DNA of 64,000 nucleotides from positions 93,362 through 157,361 of the forward strand of contig NZ_KL544001.1 of assembly GCF_000711975.1 (NCBI RefSeq), read 5' to 3'. This stretch comes from Desulfofalx alkaliphila DSM 12257. GTDB taxonomy: Bacteria > Bacillota > Desulfotomaculia > Desulfotomaculales > Desulfohalotomaculaceae. The notes below the pieces were generated by a model. The model saw nothing but the letters and a program-made list of their open reading frames with translations, did no database searches and had not been told where the DNA came from. Position 1 is the stretch's first letter; the number at the start of each line of letters is the position of its first letter. Shown one piece after another: positions 1 through 8,558 of the stretch. The position numbers were made by a program, and so were the translations under genes.

Positions 1-14
1 GCTATGGCACCTAT

Positions 15-90
15 GGAGCTGTGGTGTAGTGGTTAACATGCCGGCCTGTCAAGCCGGAGATCGCGGGTTCAAGTCCCGTCAGCTCCGCCA
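15..90 (+). tRNA. tRNA-Asp (GTC)
   Basis: Full cloverleaf. The acceptor GGAGCTG pairs with CAGCTCC, the T arm GCGGGTTCAAGTCCCGT is intact, and the anticodon GTC is at 48-50 in a CCGGC/GCCGG stem. The CCA end is encoded at 88-90. It is first of three closely spaced tRNA genes. Confidence 0.96.
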
Positions 91-98
91 TCTTTAAA

Positions 99-174
<76 letters not shown>

Positions 175-194
175 TCAAAAGGCACCGGTAACTT

Positions 195-269
195 GCGGAA
201 GTAGCTCAGTGGTAGAGCATCGCCTTGCCAAGGCGAGGGCCGCGGGTTCGAATCCCGTCTTCCGCTCCA
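195..269 (+). tRNA. tRNA-Gly (GCC)
   Basis: Acceptor GCGGAAG pairs with CTTCCGC. The anticodon GCC is at 227-229 in a CGCCT/AGGCG stem, with T arm GGGTTCGAATCCC and encoded CCA. A terminator follows directly. Confidence 0.96.
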
Positions 270-278
270 CTAATAAAT

Positions 279-302
279 ACTACCCAACTGTGGTAGTTTT
301 TT
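279..302 (+). terminator. Terminator after tRNA Asp-Phe-Gly
   Basis: Stem ACTACC/GGTAGT with a 7-base loop and six T residues after it. It ends the first tRNA group. Confidence 0.7.
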
Positions 303-338
303 AATCTGCCGAAAAAAATTAAAGGCATAATTTGTTAC

Positions 339-367
339 TTGACTACAAGCTGTGCATTTGATAAACT
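339..367 (+). promoter_or_regulatory. Sigma-A promoter for tRNA-Leu-Cys
   Basis: TTGACT (339-344), a 17-base spacer, then TAAACT (362-367), 28 bases upstream of tRNA-Leu. The position between a terminator and the next tRNA supports it; the -10 is a 4/6 match. Confidence 0.6.
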
Positions 368-394
368 AGGTAATGCGCAACAAGAGGCAGTTAT

Positions 395-484
395 GCCGGA
401 GTGGCGGAACTGGCAGACGCACAGGACTTAAAATCCTGCGGTGATAATATCACCGTACCGGTTCGATTCCGGTCTCCGGCACCA
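395..484 (+). tRNA. tRNA-Leu (TAA)
   Basis: Class II tRNA with a long variable arm (GGTGATAATATCACC). The acceptor GCCGGAG pairs with CTCCGGC, the anticodon TAA is at 429-431, and CCA is encoded. Confidence 0.96.
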
Positions 485-493
485 ATTTTATAT

Positions 494-569
494 GGCGACG
501 TAGCCAAGTGGCTAAGGCGGAGGACTGCAAATCCTTTATTCCCCGGTTCAAATCCGGGCGTCGCCTCCA
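494..569 (+). tRNA. tRNA-Cys (GCA)
   Basis: Acceptor GGCGACG pairs with CGTCGCC. The anticodon GCA is at 527-529 in an AGGA/TCCT stem, with T loop GGTTCAAATCC and encoded CCA. Confidence 0.96.
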
Positions 570-574
570 CTGAA

Positions 575-622
575 GAGAGGGCGGCCTAGGTTTTAAATAA
601 ACCTGGGCCACCCTCTTTTTTT
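575..622 (+). terminator. Terminator after tRNA-Cys
   Basis: Long imperfect stem, GAGGG-GGCC-AGGTTT pairing with AAACCT-GGCC-CCCTC, followed by seven T. It ends the tRNA-Leu-Cys transcript. Confidence 0.85.
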
Positions 623-649
623 GTATTTTAAATTTTATTGAAAAAACAC

Positions 650-678
650 TGGACAAAATTATCTATTTAATTTATAAT
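650..678 (+). promoter_or_regulatory. Sigma-A promoter of the perR-like gene
   Basis: TGGACA (650-655), a 17-base spacer and a perfect TATAAT (673-678). It lies 45 bases upstream of the start codon and its -10 is inside a PerR box. Confidence 0.8.
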
Positions 679-686
679 AATTACAA
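672..686 (+). promoter_or_regulatory. PerR box (operator)
   Basis: TTATAATAATTACAA matches the Bacillus PerR box TTATAATNATTATAA at every fixed position but one. It covers the -10 hexamer of the promoter for the PerR-like gene, so bound repressor would block RNA polymerase. This predicts autorepression relieved by peroxide. Confidence 0.75.
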
Positions 687-722
687 GATGATAACAAATA
701 TAAAACAATAGGGGTTTTAACC

Positions 723-1136
723 ATGAAAACTATTCAAAAACTTAAGGATTTGGGCTTTAAACTAACGCCCCAGCGCTTGGCAATTTTAAACTTACTTGAG
801 GGCAATACCCAACACCCTTCGGCCGAGGATCTTTACAAGCAATTAAAGCCCCGCTTTCCTTCATTGTCCCTTGCCACAGTCTATAATACCCTGGAAATGT
901 TAACCAAGGCAGGGGAGCTGCAGGAGATAAATATAAAGGCCGACAAAAGACATTTTGATCCCAACCCGGCCCCCCATGGCCATTTCCTCTGCCGCAGTTG
1001 TCAAGGCATCTACGATTTAGATTTTCAGACCCTGGATCTTGCCCTTCCCTTTGATGCAAAGGGCTACATGGTGGAAGAATACACCCTTTATTTTTACGGG
1101 CTTTGTCCCCGGTGTCGGCAAGGGCAGGGGCAGTGA
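723..1136 (+). CDS. perR: Fur-family peroxide-response repressor, PerR-like
   Basis: 137 residues, normal for the Fur family. An N-terminal winged helix (about 1-80, with the LATVYNTLEML recognition-helix signature) is followed by a metal-binding dimer domain. It keeps the PerR-type regulatory-metal ligands: H31 in HPSAE, the aspartate in RHFD, and two histidines in HGHF. Two CxxC pairs (CRSC, CPRC) would hold the structural zinc. A PerR box overlaps its own promoter and a rubrerythrin gene follows at once. Context and ligands favour PerR over Fur or Zur. In PerR, iron-catalysed histidine oxidation releases DNA; here that mechanism is inferred from family membership. Confidence 0.87.
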   Translation: MKTIQKLKDLGFKLTPQRLAILNLLEGNTQHPSAEDLYKQLKPRFPSLSLATVYNTLEMLTKAGELQEINIKADKRHFDPNPAPHGHFLCRSCQGIYDLDFQTLDLALPFDAKGYMVEEYTLYFYGLCPRCRQGQGQ

Positions 1137-1153
1137 AAGCAGGTAAAAACAAG

Positions 1154-1178
1154 GGGCGGGTGACCCCGCCCGCCTCTT
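1154..1178 (+). terminator. Weak terminator or attenuator between perR and rubrerythrin
   Basis: GGGCGGG/CCCGCCC stem with a 4-base loop, followed by a short T-rich run (CCTCTTT). The poor T-tract suggests partial read-through into the rubrerythrin gene. Confidence 0.4.
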
Positions 1179-1249
1179 TGCTAATGCAGTCATCCTGTGC
1201 CTAAGAGGGCACTGATAATAAACCGGTTAATAGAGGAGGTCATATACTT

Positions 1250-1795
1250 ATGCAAAAATGGCGTTGTGTAATTTGTGGTTATACCGCTGAAGGTGAAGCA
1301 GCTCCGGAAAAATGTCCCACCTGTGGAGCTGCCCGGGAAAAATTTGAGCAGGTGACCGCTTCCGGCCCTGATCTGGTGGACTGGAACACAGTGGGTGTGG
1401 CAAAGGGTTCCGGCTTTGAAGAGGACTTGAGAATGCAGTTCCAGGCGGAATGTATAGAGGTGGGCACCTATGTGGCAATGGCCCGCCAGGCCGAAAGGGA
1501 AGGTTACCCGGAGATAGCTGAAACCATGAAAAGGATAGCCTTTGAGGAAGCCTACCACGCAGCACGCTTTGCCGAACTGCTGGGGGAAGCCTTGAGTGAA
1601 AGCACTGAAGAAAACCTGAAAAAGCTGGTGGATGGCGAAGCCGGCGCCAACCGAGGCAAAAAGAAACTGGCTACCCGTGCCAAAGAAGCCGGGCAAGATG
1701 CCATCCATGACTCTGTCCATGAGGCATGTAAAGACGAGGCCAGACACTGCATGGCATTTTACGGCCTGTTAAACAGATACTTTCCAAAGGCCTAA
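1250..1795 (+). CDS. Reverse rubrerythrin (N-terminal rubredoxin, C-terminal diiron domain)
   Basis: 181 residues. A rubredoxin-type iron site comes first (CVICGY near 5-10 and CPTCGA near 23-28), followed by a ferritin-like four-helix domain with ExxH and carboxylate ligands ([31 protein letters not shown]). This order is the reverse of classical rubrerythrin, as in the clostridial revRbr enzymes that reduce hydrogen peroxide and oxygen with NADH-derived electrons. AGAGGAGGT lies 9 bases upstream of ATG. Lying just after a PerR-like gene, it is probably part of the peroxide regulon, although I see no second PerR box directly before it. A strong terminator follows. Confidence 0.92.
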   Translation: MQKWRCVICGYTAEGEAAPEKCPTCGAAREKFEQVTASGPDLVDWNTVGVAKGSGFEEDLRMQFQAECIEVGTYVAMARQAEREGYPEIAETMKRIAFEEAYHAARFAELLGEALSESTEENLKKLVDGEAGANRGKKKLATRAKEAGQDAIHDSVHEACKDEARHCMAFYGLLNRYFPKA

Positions 1796-1805
1796 TTAAA
1801 GCATT

Positions 1806-1832
1806 AAAGGGCGGTTTAATGACCGCCCTTTT
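1806..1832 (+). terminator. Terminator after rubrerythrin
   Basis: AAGGGCGGT/ACCGCCCTT perfect stem, 6-base loop, then TT; classic intrinsic terminator. Confidence 0.88.
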
Positions 1833-1972
1833 AGTATGTTCGGGCACCGCCTTTGCGGCCTTGTTGCAGAATGTTAACTTATATTATGACAGCAAAAAGG
1901 ATTGTATAAATTTAAGTTGAATATATAAACTAACATTTTTCTAAAACACTTTTATAAAAGGGGTTGGCAAAC

Positions 1973-2434
1973 TTGTCAGACACACTGCGCTACAGGGTGT
2001 TTAAAGAACTGGTGCAAGACAATACCATAGAGGTGAAGCTGGATCGCCGTAAAGCCATTGATAAATACAACGAAAGACTAAAAAATGACGTTATCAAAGG
2101 CACCCAATTCGATATACTGCTCTACCTCCTATCCGGCTTGGCCGGCTTCGGCTTGTTTGCCGGCCTTGTGTACATGTACTTTAAAGACCCCTGGTGGCAG
2201 GGCCTGGTAATTGCCCTGGTTTCCATTGCGGCCCGGGTTATCATTTGGCTGCACCAAAAAAACAGAGTCTACCGATACATTAGAAAAGACATCATGTCTT
2301 CAGAAGAAGCAATGGTTGAACTGTACCAGGGTAATGTTTTTACACTGAAGAACAAGATCACAGGTAAAGAAGCCGGCCACCCCAAAAAGTGGACGTTGGT
2401 GCTGCCCGAAAGACATGAAGTGGAAGAAGAATAA
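1973..2434 (+). CDS. Small membrane protein of unknown function
   Basis: 153 residues from TTG at 1973. That start is preferred because AAAGGGG (1957-1963) sits 9 bases before it, whereas the upstream in-frame TTG at 1964 touches the ribosome site. A charged N-terminal part of about 45 residues precedes two transmembrane segments (about 47-70 and 75-95) and a charged cytosolic C-terminal tail. I recognise no family. It is 60 bases upstream of the penicillin-binding protein gene and has no clear terminator of its own, so the two may be co-transcribed. Confidence 0.6.
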   Translation: MSDTLRYRVFKELVQDNTIEVKLDRRKAIDKYNERLKNDVIKGTQFDILLYLLSGLAGFGLFAGLVYMYFKDPWWQGLVIALVSIAARVIIWLHQKNRVYRYIRKDIMSSEEAMVELYQGNVFTLKNKITGKEAGHPKKWTLVLPERHEVEEE

Positions 2435-2494
2435 TCGGCATTAAAAACATCACCCCCAAATAAATTTATTATTAGTTTGAGGAGGTGATTTTTT

Positions 2495-4606
2495 TTGCAG
2501 CAGACCGAGAAAACAAAATGGCTGCTCATTTTTGTAATTATACTGACCGTCATCACCGTCACCGGCACCGCCCTGCTGGTCTGGTTTTATAATTTCTACC
2601 GCAACATAACCTTGGAGGCCGATATCTTAAACTTTCAGTATCAGCCCAAACAAACCACAACGGTGTATTCCGCCGACGGTGCCTTGCTGGCAGAACTGTA
2701 TATTGAAGACCGCATCTATGTGGACCTGGACCACATCTCACCCCACATGATCAATGCCATCATTGCCATAGAAGACCACCGTTATTATAAGCACAGGGGT
2801 GTTGATTTACACGGCACCCTGCGGGCACTTATCAAAAACATGGAGTCCCACCGGGTGGTGCAGGGGGGCAGTACCATCACCCAACAGCTGGCCCGCAATC
2901 TCTTTCTAACCAATGAGCGTACATATGAAAGAAAACTGCAGGAAATGGCCCTGGCCCTGGCCTTGGAGCAAAAGTACACCAAGGATGAAATCCTCTGCAT
3001 GTATTTAAACCAAATCTACTTTGGCAGCGGCTATTATGGGGTAGAAACTGCAGCCCAAAAATACTTTGGCAAAGATGCCGCAGACCTTACACTGGCAGAA
3101 AGCGCCCTGCTGGCCGCTCTGCCAAACAGGCCCAGCGACTACCAACTGCATGAAAACTACCAAAAGGCCAAGGAGCGACAAAAGCTGGTGCTGGCCCGCA
3201 TGGAAGAGCAGGGCTACATTAGCAGAAAACAGCGGCTGGATGCGGAGAAAGAAGAGATATTAATTAATCCGCCGGCCCCCAAGGTCCAGGGCTGTTACTT
3301 CCAGCACCCCTACTATGCCACCGCTGCCGTTAAACAGCTGGAAGAAATAATGGGTGAGGAAAAACTGTATACCGGCGGCCTGGAGGTTTACACCACCCTA
3401 AATACTAAAATACAAAAGGAGGCAGAATATGTCTGTGCTGAGCACATAAGCCATTTAAGCAAGCAGGGAATAAAGGCTTCAAACATGGCCATAGTGTCTG
3501 TGGTGCCCCAAACAGGGGCTGTGGTGGCCTTGGTGGGGGGAGTGGATTTTCAAAGGGACCAAAATAACATGGCCGTCACCCCCCGGCAGCCGGGTTCAAC
3601 CATTAAGCCCTTTATTTATGCCGCCGGCCTTAACACCGGGGCCATTGGGCCAAATTCACTGATAAATGCCCAAACCCGCAGTTTTAACGGCTATGTGATT
3701 AAAGGATTGGACCAGGGCTCTGTGACCCTGCAGCAGGCTATCAGGCACTCCTTAAATGTGCCTGTGGCTGAGGTGTTAAGTAAAATAGGTTTTGAAACGG
3801 CGGTGGCCTATTTAAAAAGATTTGGCATTAGCTCCCTCACTGAAAATGATTATAATTATGCTGCCCTGGCACTGGGGGGCATGTATCACGGCATATCTCC
3901 CTTAGAAATGGCTTCGGCCTTTGCGGTATTTGCCAACGGGGGAGTTTACAACCAACCTTACTTTATTGAAAGGGTGGAAAACAGCCAGGGCATGGTCCTG
4001 TACCGGCACCAGGCTCAACCCCAAGAGGTGCTGAAAAAGGACACGGCCGATATGATGCACAGTTACTTAACCGGTGTGGTAAACGGCGGTACCGGCACGG
4101 CTGCCCGCCTGCCCTGGGAATGCGCCGGCAAAACCGGAACCACCGACCACAAGCGCTGTCTTTGGTTTGCCGGCTACACCGATAAGCTGTCCACCGCAGT
4201 GTGGGTGGGCAACACCGACAATTCCCCGGTGTACGGGGCCGACAGCGGTGGGGCGGTGGCCGCCCCGGCCTGGCGAAAATATAAGTACACCTTGATTAGC
4301 GAAGGATACATAGAAAAACCCCAAAGGAGGGCTGTGGTGCAGCCGGCGGAGCCCATCAAGGCAGAGGAGCACCGACCCCAAAAAGCAGTGGAAGAAGGGC
4401 CCCAAAGGGAGGAAGGGGAGCAGCCGGCACCGCCGCAGCAGCCGGCACCGCCACAGCAGCCGGAACCGGTAAATCCCCAGCCGGAGCCGGAAGCCGAGAC
4501 TGAACAGGAAGCTGAAATAGAAGCGGAACCTGAGCCGGAGCCTGAGCCGGAACCGGAGCCGGAGCCGCCAGCGGAGGCCCAAGGGCTTGAACAGTGGCTG
4601 CCTTGA
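2495..4606 (+). CDS. Class A penicillin-binding protein (PBP1a family)
   Basis: 703 residues. Bifunctional peptidoglycan synthase: an N-terminal membrane anchor (about 9-33), a GT51 glycosyltransferase (catalytic E93 in EDHRYYKHRG, GGSTITQQ at 124-131) and a transpeptidase with S368xxK371, S419LN421 and KTG 546-548. It polymerises lipid II and cross-links stems outside the membrane. Start is TTG, 5 bases after GGAGGTGAT. After about residue 600 comes a low-complexity tail rich in Pro, Glu and Gln (QPAPPQQPAP and PEPEPE repeats), a common but variable extension in Firmicute PBPs, likely extracellular and flexible. All catalytic motifs are present. Confidence 0.95.
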   Translation: MQQTEKTKWLLIFVIILTVITVTGTALLVWFYNFYRNITLEADILNFQYQPKQTTTVYSADGALLAELYIEDRIYVDLDHISPHMINAIIAIEDHRYYKHRGVDLHGTLRALIKNMESHRVVQGGSTITQQLARNLFLTNERTYERKLQEMALALALEQKYTKDEILCMYLNQIYFGSGYYGVETAAQKYFGKDAADLTLAESALLAALPNRPSDYQLHENYQKAKERQKLVLARMEEQGYISRKQRLDAEKEEILINPPAPKVQGCYFQHPYYATAAVKQLEEIMGEEKLYTGGLEVYTTLNTKIQKEAEYVCAEHISHLSKQGIKASNMAIVSVVPQTGAVVALVGGVDFQRDQNNMAVTPRQPGSTIKPFIYAAGLNTGAIGPNSLINAQTRSFNGYVIKGLDQGSVTLQQAIRHSLNVPVAEVLSKIGFETAVAYLKRFGISSLTENDYNYAALALGGMYHGISPLEMASAFAVFANGGVYNQPYFIERVENSQGMVLYRHQAQPQEVLKKDTADMMHSYLTGVVNGGTGTAARLPWECAGKTGTTDHKRCLWFAGYTDKLSTAVWVGNTDNSPVYGADSGGAVAAPAWRKYKYTLISEGYIEKPQRRAVVQPAEPIKAEEHRPQKAVEEGPQREEGEQPAPPQQPAPPQQPEPVNPQPEPEAETEQEAEIEAEPEPEPEPEPEPEPPAEAQGLEQWLP

Positions 4607-4715
4607 CCAAAGGGTGAGTAAAAATATCCTGTATAAAAACGAAAGCAAATAATGATGAGTTGATACGCCTTTATGTTATAATAAATATAACTAAAGTTAT
4701 ACAGGGGGTTTAGGT

Positions 4716-5684
4716 ATGGAACGGGAATTAGCAATGGAAATTGTGCGGGTTACAGAGGTGGCGGCCTTGGCCTCTGCCCGCTGGATGGGTCGCGGTGACA
4801 AAATTGCCGCTGACCAGGCAGCCACAACGGCCATGCGGGCCATGTTTGATTCGGTAAGCATGAAGGGCACGGTGGTAATTGGTGAGGGTGAAATGGACGA
4901 GGCCCCAATGTTATATATAGGTGAACGGTTGGGCCATGCCGAATCACCGGAGGTGGATGTGGCGGTGGACCCTTTAGAGGGTACCAACCTGGTGGCCAAA
5001 GGCTACGACAACGCCCTATCGGTGGTGGCCATTGCCGATCGAGGTAACTTATTGCATGCCCCGGATATGTATATGGAGAAAATCGCCGTTGGCCCCAGGG
5101 CGGCAGGCAGAATACATATCGATGACCCCATAGAACATACATTGAAAATACTGGCCCAGGTGAATAACAAAAACGTTAACGACTTAACGGTGATGATCCT
5201 GGAGCGGGAGCGCCACAAGCACATCATTGAAGAGGTGCGGAAAACCGGTGCCCGGGTGCGCCTCTTTAGCGACGGCGATGTGGGTGCCGCCATTTCAACG
5301 GCCTTGGACGAAACCGGTATCGATTTATTTGTTGGTATCGGCGGGGCGCCGGAAGGGGTAATATCTGCGGCGGCATTAAAATGCTTGGGCGGCGACATGC
5401 AGGCCCGGCTGGTGCCCAGCGACGATAAAGAATACCGGCGCTGTGTGGATATGGGCTTAAAGGACCCCCGGCAAATACTGATGATGGATGATTTAGTTAA
5501 GGGTGACGACACCATCTTTGCGGCCACCGGGGTAACCAACGGTGAATTGTTAAAGGGTGTACGCTTTTTAAGTAACGAGCGGGCGGAAACCCACACCTTG
5601 GTAATGAGGTCAAAAACCGGCACAGTGAGGTTTGTAAAGGCAACCCACTACCTACCCCAAAAACCGCACCTGGTGTTAAAATAA
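4716..5684 (+). CDS. glpX: Fructose-1,6-bisphosphatase class II
   Basis: 322 residues, the usual GlpX length. It hydrolyses fructose-1,6-bisphosphate to fructose-6-phosphate in gluconeogenesis. Visible family motifs are [10 protein letters not shown] (56-65) and the metal/phosphate motif DPLEGTN (85-91), followed by the C-terminal region with a GIGGAPEG loop. ATG follows CAGGGGG by 6 bases. A TATAAT at 4677-4682 just upstream may be its -10, but no good -35 is spaced properly. It is probably monocistronic, with a hairpin downstream. Confidence 0.94.
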   Translation: MERELAMEIVRVTEVAALASARWMGRGDKIAADQAATTAMRAMFDSVSMKGTVVIGEGEMDEAPMLYIGERLGHAESPEVDVAVDPLEGTNLVAKGYDNALSVVAIADRGNLLHAPDMYMEKIAVGPRAAGRIHIDDPIEHTLKILAQVNNKNVNDLTVMILERERHKHIIEEVRKTGARVRLFSDGDVGAAISTALDETGIDLFVGIGGAPEGVISAAALKCLGGDMQARLVPSDDKEYRRCVDMGLKDPRQILMMDDLVKGDDTIFAATGVTNGELLKGVRFLSNERAETHTLVMRSKTGTVRFVKATHYLPQKPHLVLK

Positions 5685-5704
5685 AGGGTGGAAAAGTCTT
5701 TTAC

Positions 5705-5734
5705 GGGTGGAACGGCTGGTCCACCCTAAATTTT
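5705..5734 (+). terminator. Probable terminator after glpX
   Basis: GGGTGGA/TCCACCC stem with an 8-base loop and a TAAATTTTG tail. The T-run is interrupted, so moderate support only. Confidence 0.5.
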
Positions 5735-5775
5735 GTCAACGGCAGGTTTTATACACACCTGTTAGGGGGTATAAG

Positions 5776-6051
5776 ATGCAAATCCTCAAATTTTATTTAA
5801 TATTTATAAACCTGCTCACCTTTGGCCTCTTTGTGCTGGATAAGTGGTTGGCCAAACATGTAAAGTGGCGCATTCCCGAAAACCGCCTGCTGCTGGCCTG
5901 CTTAATGGGCGGTTCATTGGGGGCTGTGGTGGCCATGAATGTGGTGCGGCATAAAACCCAGAAGTTAAAATTTGTTTGGGGTGTGCCCTTAATTATCTTA
6001 ATTCAGGGTGGACTTATTGTTTTAATTGTATATTTAATAGCTCATTATTAA
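5776..6051 (+). CDS. DUF1294 family membrane protein
   Basis: 91 residues from ATG 5776, which follows AGGGGGT by 5 bases; an in-frame GTG further upstream lacks a ribosome site. The family signature is clear: a first membrane helix ending in LDKWLA, RIPENRLL, a small-residue helix GGSLGA, the polar RHKTQK motif and a final hydrophobic helix. DUF1294 proteins are small inner-membrane proteins of unknown biochemical role. The gene stands alone between two terminators. Confidence 0.85.
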   Translation: MQILKFYLIFINLLTFGLFVLDKWLAKHVKWRIPENRLLLACLMGGSLGAVVAMNVVRHKTQKLKFVWGVPLIILIQGGLIVLIVYLIAHY

Positions 6052-6055
6052 AGCC

Positions 6056-6092
6056 AAGGGCCGCTGATCCGGATAGATCAACGGCCTTTAAA
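6056..6092. terminator. Bidirectional terminator between DUF1294 and DUF1540 genes
   Basis: AAGGGCCG-TGATC pairing with GATCA-CGGCCTTT; A-rich and T-rich flanks on either side let it serve both converging genes. Confidence 0.75.
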
Positions 6093-6245
6093 TTACATTT
6101 TTGGTTTGAAGGTTTCACATTTGGTATCGTCCGAAGAGTCTGCTTGGCTGGAATGACTGCGGTTTACCTGCACCATGGGTGCATCGCACATGACATTGCT
6201 GTTATATTGACATTCGGTGACATTGCATTTAATGTTCTGTGGCAT
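6093..6245 (-). CDS. DUF1540 small cysteine-rich protein
   Basis: A 50-residue protein read on the minus strand, with ATG at 6245-6243 and TAA at 6095-6093. AAAGGAGGTGATT lies 6 bases upstream of ATG, a near-perfect ribosome site. The pattern is that of DUF1540: KCNVTECQYN, then MCDAP, a VQV strand and a final TKCETF, so four cysteines that could bind a metal. DUF1540 genes are common in spore-forming Firmicutes, often in two copies per polypeptide; this one has a single unit. Function is unknown. The opposite strand also stays open here but has no matching ribosome site or family pattern. Confidence 0.85.
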   Translation of the reverse strand: MPQNIKCNVTECQYNSNVMCDAPMVQVNRSHSSQADSSDDTKCETFKPKM

Positions 6246-6367
6246 AAAGAATCACCTCCTTTACAAGGACTATTGTCTACAGGGGAGGAGTGTTTTATGC
6301 ACTAAATAGTAAAATTTTCTACCTGCGGGATACTACTATATATAAAGATTGGGCTAGGGGGTAAAAT

Positions 6368-7054
6368 ATGGCGAAAATTTTAATCGTTGACGATGAAGCA
6401 TTGATGGTTAAAGGCCTAAAACGGAGCTTAGAGCAAGAGGGTTACCGGGTGTTAACCGCCTACGACGGTGATCAGGCACTGGAGGTGTTTAAGAAAGAAC
6501 AGTGCCACTTGCTGGTGCTGGACATCATGCTGCCCCGGAAAAGCGGCCTGGAGGTATGCCGTGAAATCAGAAAAGAGTCTGAGGTGCCGATTATAATGCT
6601 CACCGCCAAGGGTGAGTATGTGGATAAAATTGTGGGCTTAGAACTGGGTGCCGACGACTATCTCACCAAACCCTTTAACACCAGGGAACTCATTGCCCGC
6701 ATTAAGGCGGTACTAAGGCGCAGTGCCAAAGGGAGGGCGGAGGAAGAACAAAGGGATATTATCGCAGTGGACCAACTGACAATAGATGTTATGAAGCGCA
6801 GGGTAAGCCGGGGCGGCAAAGAACTTGATCTCACCGCCAAGGAATTTGATTTGCTCTGCCTGATGGCACAAAATCCCGGCCGGATATTCACCAGGGACAA
6901 TTTGTTGGAATCGGTGTGGGGCCACAGTTACTACGGCGACCTGCGCACCGTTGACGTGCACGTCAGAAGGCTGCGCGAAAAAATAGAAGAAGACCCCCGC
7001 CATCCGGAATACGTGCTTACCAAGTGGGGCGTGGGATATTATTTTAAGGAGTAG
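6368..7054 (+). CDS. OmpR/PhoB-family response regulator
   Basis: 228 residues. Receiver domain 1-120 with acidic pocket D8/D9, phospho-acceptor D52 and K101-type lysine (LTKPF), then a winged-helix DNA-binding domain (about 130-227) with the usual RTVDVHVRRLREK recognition helix. ATG follows TAGGGGG. It is 8 bases from its kinase partner and most similar in layout to the WalR/PhoP/ResD group of Firmicutes. Which stimulus or regulon it serves cannot be read from the sequence. Confidence 0.93.
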   Translation: MAKILIVDDEALMVKGLKRSLEQEGYRVLTAYDGDQALEVFKKEQCHLLVLDIMLPRKSGLEVCREIRKESEVPIIMLTAKGEYVDKIVGLELGADDYLTKPFNTRELIARIKAVLRRSAKGRAEEEQRDIIAVDQLTIDVMKRRVSRGGKELDLTAKEFDLLCLMAQNPGRIFTRDNLLESVWGHSYYGDLRTVDVHVRRLREKIEEDPRHPEYVLTKWGVGYYFKE

Positions 7055-7062
7055 GCGCATAA

Positions 7063-8454
7063 ATGAGAATCAGCATTCGCTGGAAGCTGGCAGGCACTTA
7101 TTTTATCATGATCGTTCTTACCCTGCTCTTGGCCGATTGGCTGGCCTACACGGCCTTAAAAGATCACTACCTGCAGGAAAGGGAAGATGCCTACCGGGTG
7201 CATACCAACGTGGTGGGTACTTACGCCGGAGAGTATATTCTGGGTGAATATATGGCCATGCCTACCCTTATTCGGGATTACGGCAACCAGGTGGATGCCC
7301 GGGTGGTGCTGTTAAACCGACAGGGTTATGTGGTGGGTGATTCCTTTAATGAGCAGTGGATTATCGGTATGCAGCTGAAGCACCCGGAGGTACAGGCGGC
7401 TCTCCGGGGGGAAACCGCATCGGGCACCCAATATGTTTCTGACGAGGAATGGGTGATGTATATATCGGTGCCGGTGACCCGCCAAAAGGAAGTGGTGGGG
7501 GCTGTGCTGCTGTCCACCGACATAACGGACATTGGTGAGGCCCTGGATTCCCTGCTAAGGCGAATGGTCCTTTTTTCCCTGCTGGGCGGAATGCTGGCGG
7601 GCCTAATTGGCCTCTGGCTGTCGGTGGAAGTTACCCGGCCGGTGCAGGAACTGACAGAAGCGGTGGAGCGAGTGGCCATGGGCAATTTAGACCAGCGGGT
7701 ACCGGTGCACAGCAGGGATGAATTGGGACAGCTGGCCAAGGCATTTAACACCATGGCCATAAAGTTGGCACGGTTTGACCGCACCAGGCAGGAGTTTATA
7801 GCCAACGCCTCCCACGAGTTAAAATCACCCCTATCATCCATCAAGGCGCTGGCCGAATCACTGACCTACGGTGACGAGCGGGATGTGGTGGTGTATAAGG
7901 AGTATTTAAATGATATTAATTCCGAGGTGGACAGATTAAACCGTTTGGTACACGACCTGCTAAAGCTGGCCCAACTGGAGGACGAAAACACGGTACTGCA
8001 AAAAGAGCTGCAGTCGATATCTGACATTATTCAGCGCATTGTAAACCTGATGAAGCCCCAGGCCAAGTTAAAAGAAATAAGCCTGAGGGCATACACGCCG
8101 GAAGACATATTTTGGCCGGTGGACAGGGATACCCTGTCCGGGGTGCTGTTAAATTTGGTGGATAACGGCATTAAATATACCCCCCCGGGGGGAAGGGTTG
8201 AGGTGGAATGCCAAAGCCAGGGGGAGGAACTGGTCATCCGGGTGGCAGACACCGGAGAGGGCATCCCCCCCGAAGAACTGCCCCTTATATTTGAAAGGTT
8301 TTACCGGGTAGATAAGGCCCGTGCCCGGCAAACGGGGGGCACCGGCCTGGGCCTGTCAATTGTGGAAGAAGGTGTTAAACTGTTGGGGGGTACCATTTCG
8401 GTGGAAAGTGAGCCGGCCCGGGGTACGGTGTTTACCATCAACTTGCCCAAATAG
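7063..8454 (+). CDS. Sensor histidine kinase with HAMP domain
   Basis: 463 residues. Two membrane helices (about 9-30 and 168-188) enclose an extracellular sensor region of about 135 residues with PAS-like character (VVLLNRQGYVVGDS, SVPVTRQKEVVGAVLLSTD). HAMP (about 186-240), HisKA with H251 in SHELKSPL, and a HATPase domain with N box NLVDNGIKYT, G1 DTGEGIP and G2 GGTGLGLS follow. The architecture is that of WalK/PhoR-like kinases without a cytoplasmic PAS. It is translated 8 bases after the response regulator, its presumed partner. The next gene is a GerMN lipoprotein. Confidence 0.93.
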   Translation: MRISIRWKLAGTYFIMIVLTLLLADWLAYTALKDHYLQEREDAYRVHTNVVGTYAGEYILGEYMAMPTLIRDYGNQVDARVVLLNRQGYVVGDSFNEQWIIGMQLKHPEVQAALRGETASGTQYVSDEEWVMYISVPVTRQKEVVGAVLLSTDITDIGEALDSLLRRMVLFSLLGGMLAGLIGLWLSVEVTRPVQELTEAVERVAMGNLDQRVPVHSRDELGQLAKAFNTMAIKLARFDRTRQEFIANASHELKSPLSSIKALAESLTYGDERDVVVYKEYLNDINSEVDRLNRLVHDLLKLAQLEDENTVLQKELQSISDIIQRIVNLMKPQAKLKEISLRAYTPEDIFWPVDRDTLSGVLLNLVDNGIKYTPPGGRVEVECQSQGEELVIRVADTGEGIPPEELPLIFERFYRVDKARARQTGGTGLGLSIVEEGVKLLGGTISVESEPARGTVFTINLPK

Positions 8455-8558
8455 GCATTAAACTTAATACTTTTGTAATAATTATTTATTTGTGCGTAAT
8501 AAGTTTTGTATATAATAAACCCAGCAACTGATCAGCAAGGCGGATGGGAGGGTAAAGG

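Noticed and set aside
450..656. Open frame on the minus strand over tRNA-Leu and tRNA-Cys
   Set aside because: It reads through two tRNA genes and a terminator; the amino-acid pattern is the usual false product of tRNA loci.
1190..1747. 185-codon minus-strand frame opposite rubrerythrin
   Set aside because: Rubrerythrin motifs on the plus strand are complete and its ribosome site is strong; the antisense frame has neither.
4067..4734. Long minus-strand frames over the penicillin-binding protein tail
   Set aside because: They arise from the repetitive Pro-Glu codons (GAGCCGGAGCC) and give low-complexity Arg/Leu or Gly/Ser runs without ribosome sites.
5976..6305. Plus-strand frame of 109 codons across the DUF1540 gene
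   Set aside because: It starts inside the DUF1294 gene, has no ribosome site, and lies opposite a well-supported minus-strand gene.
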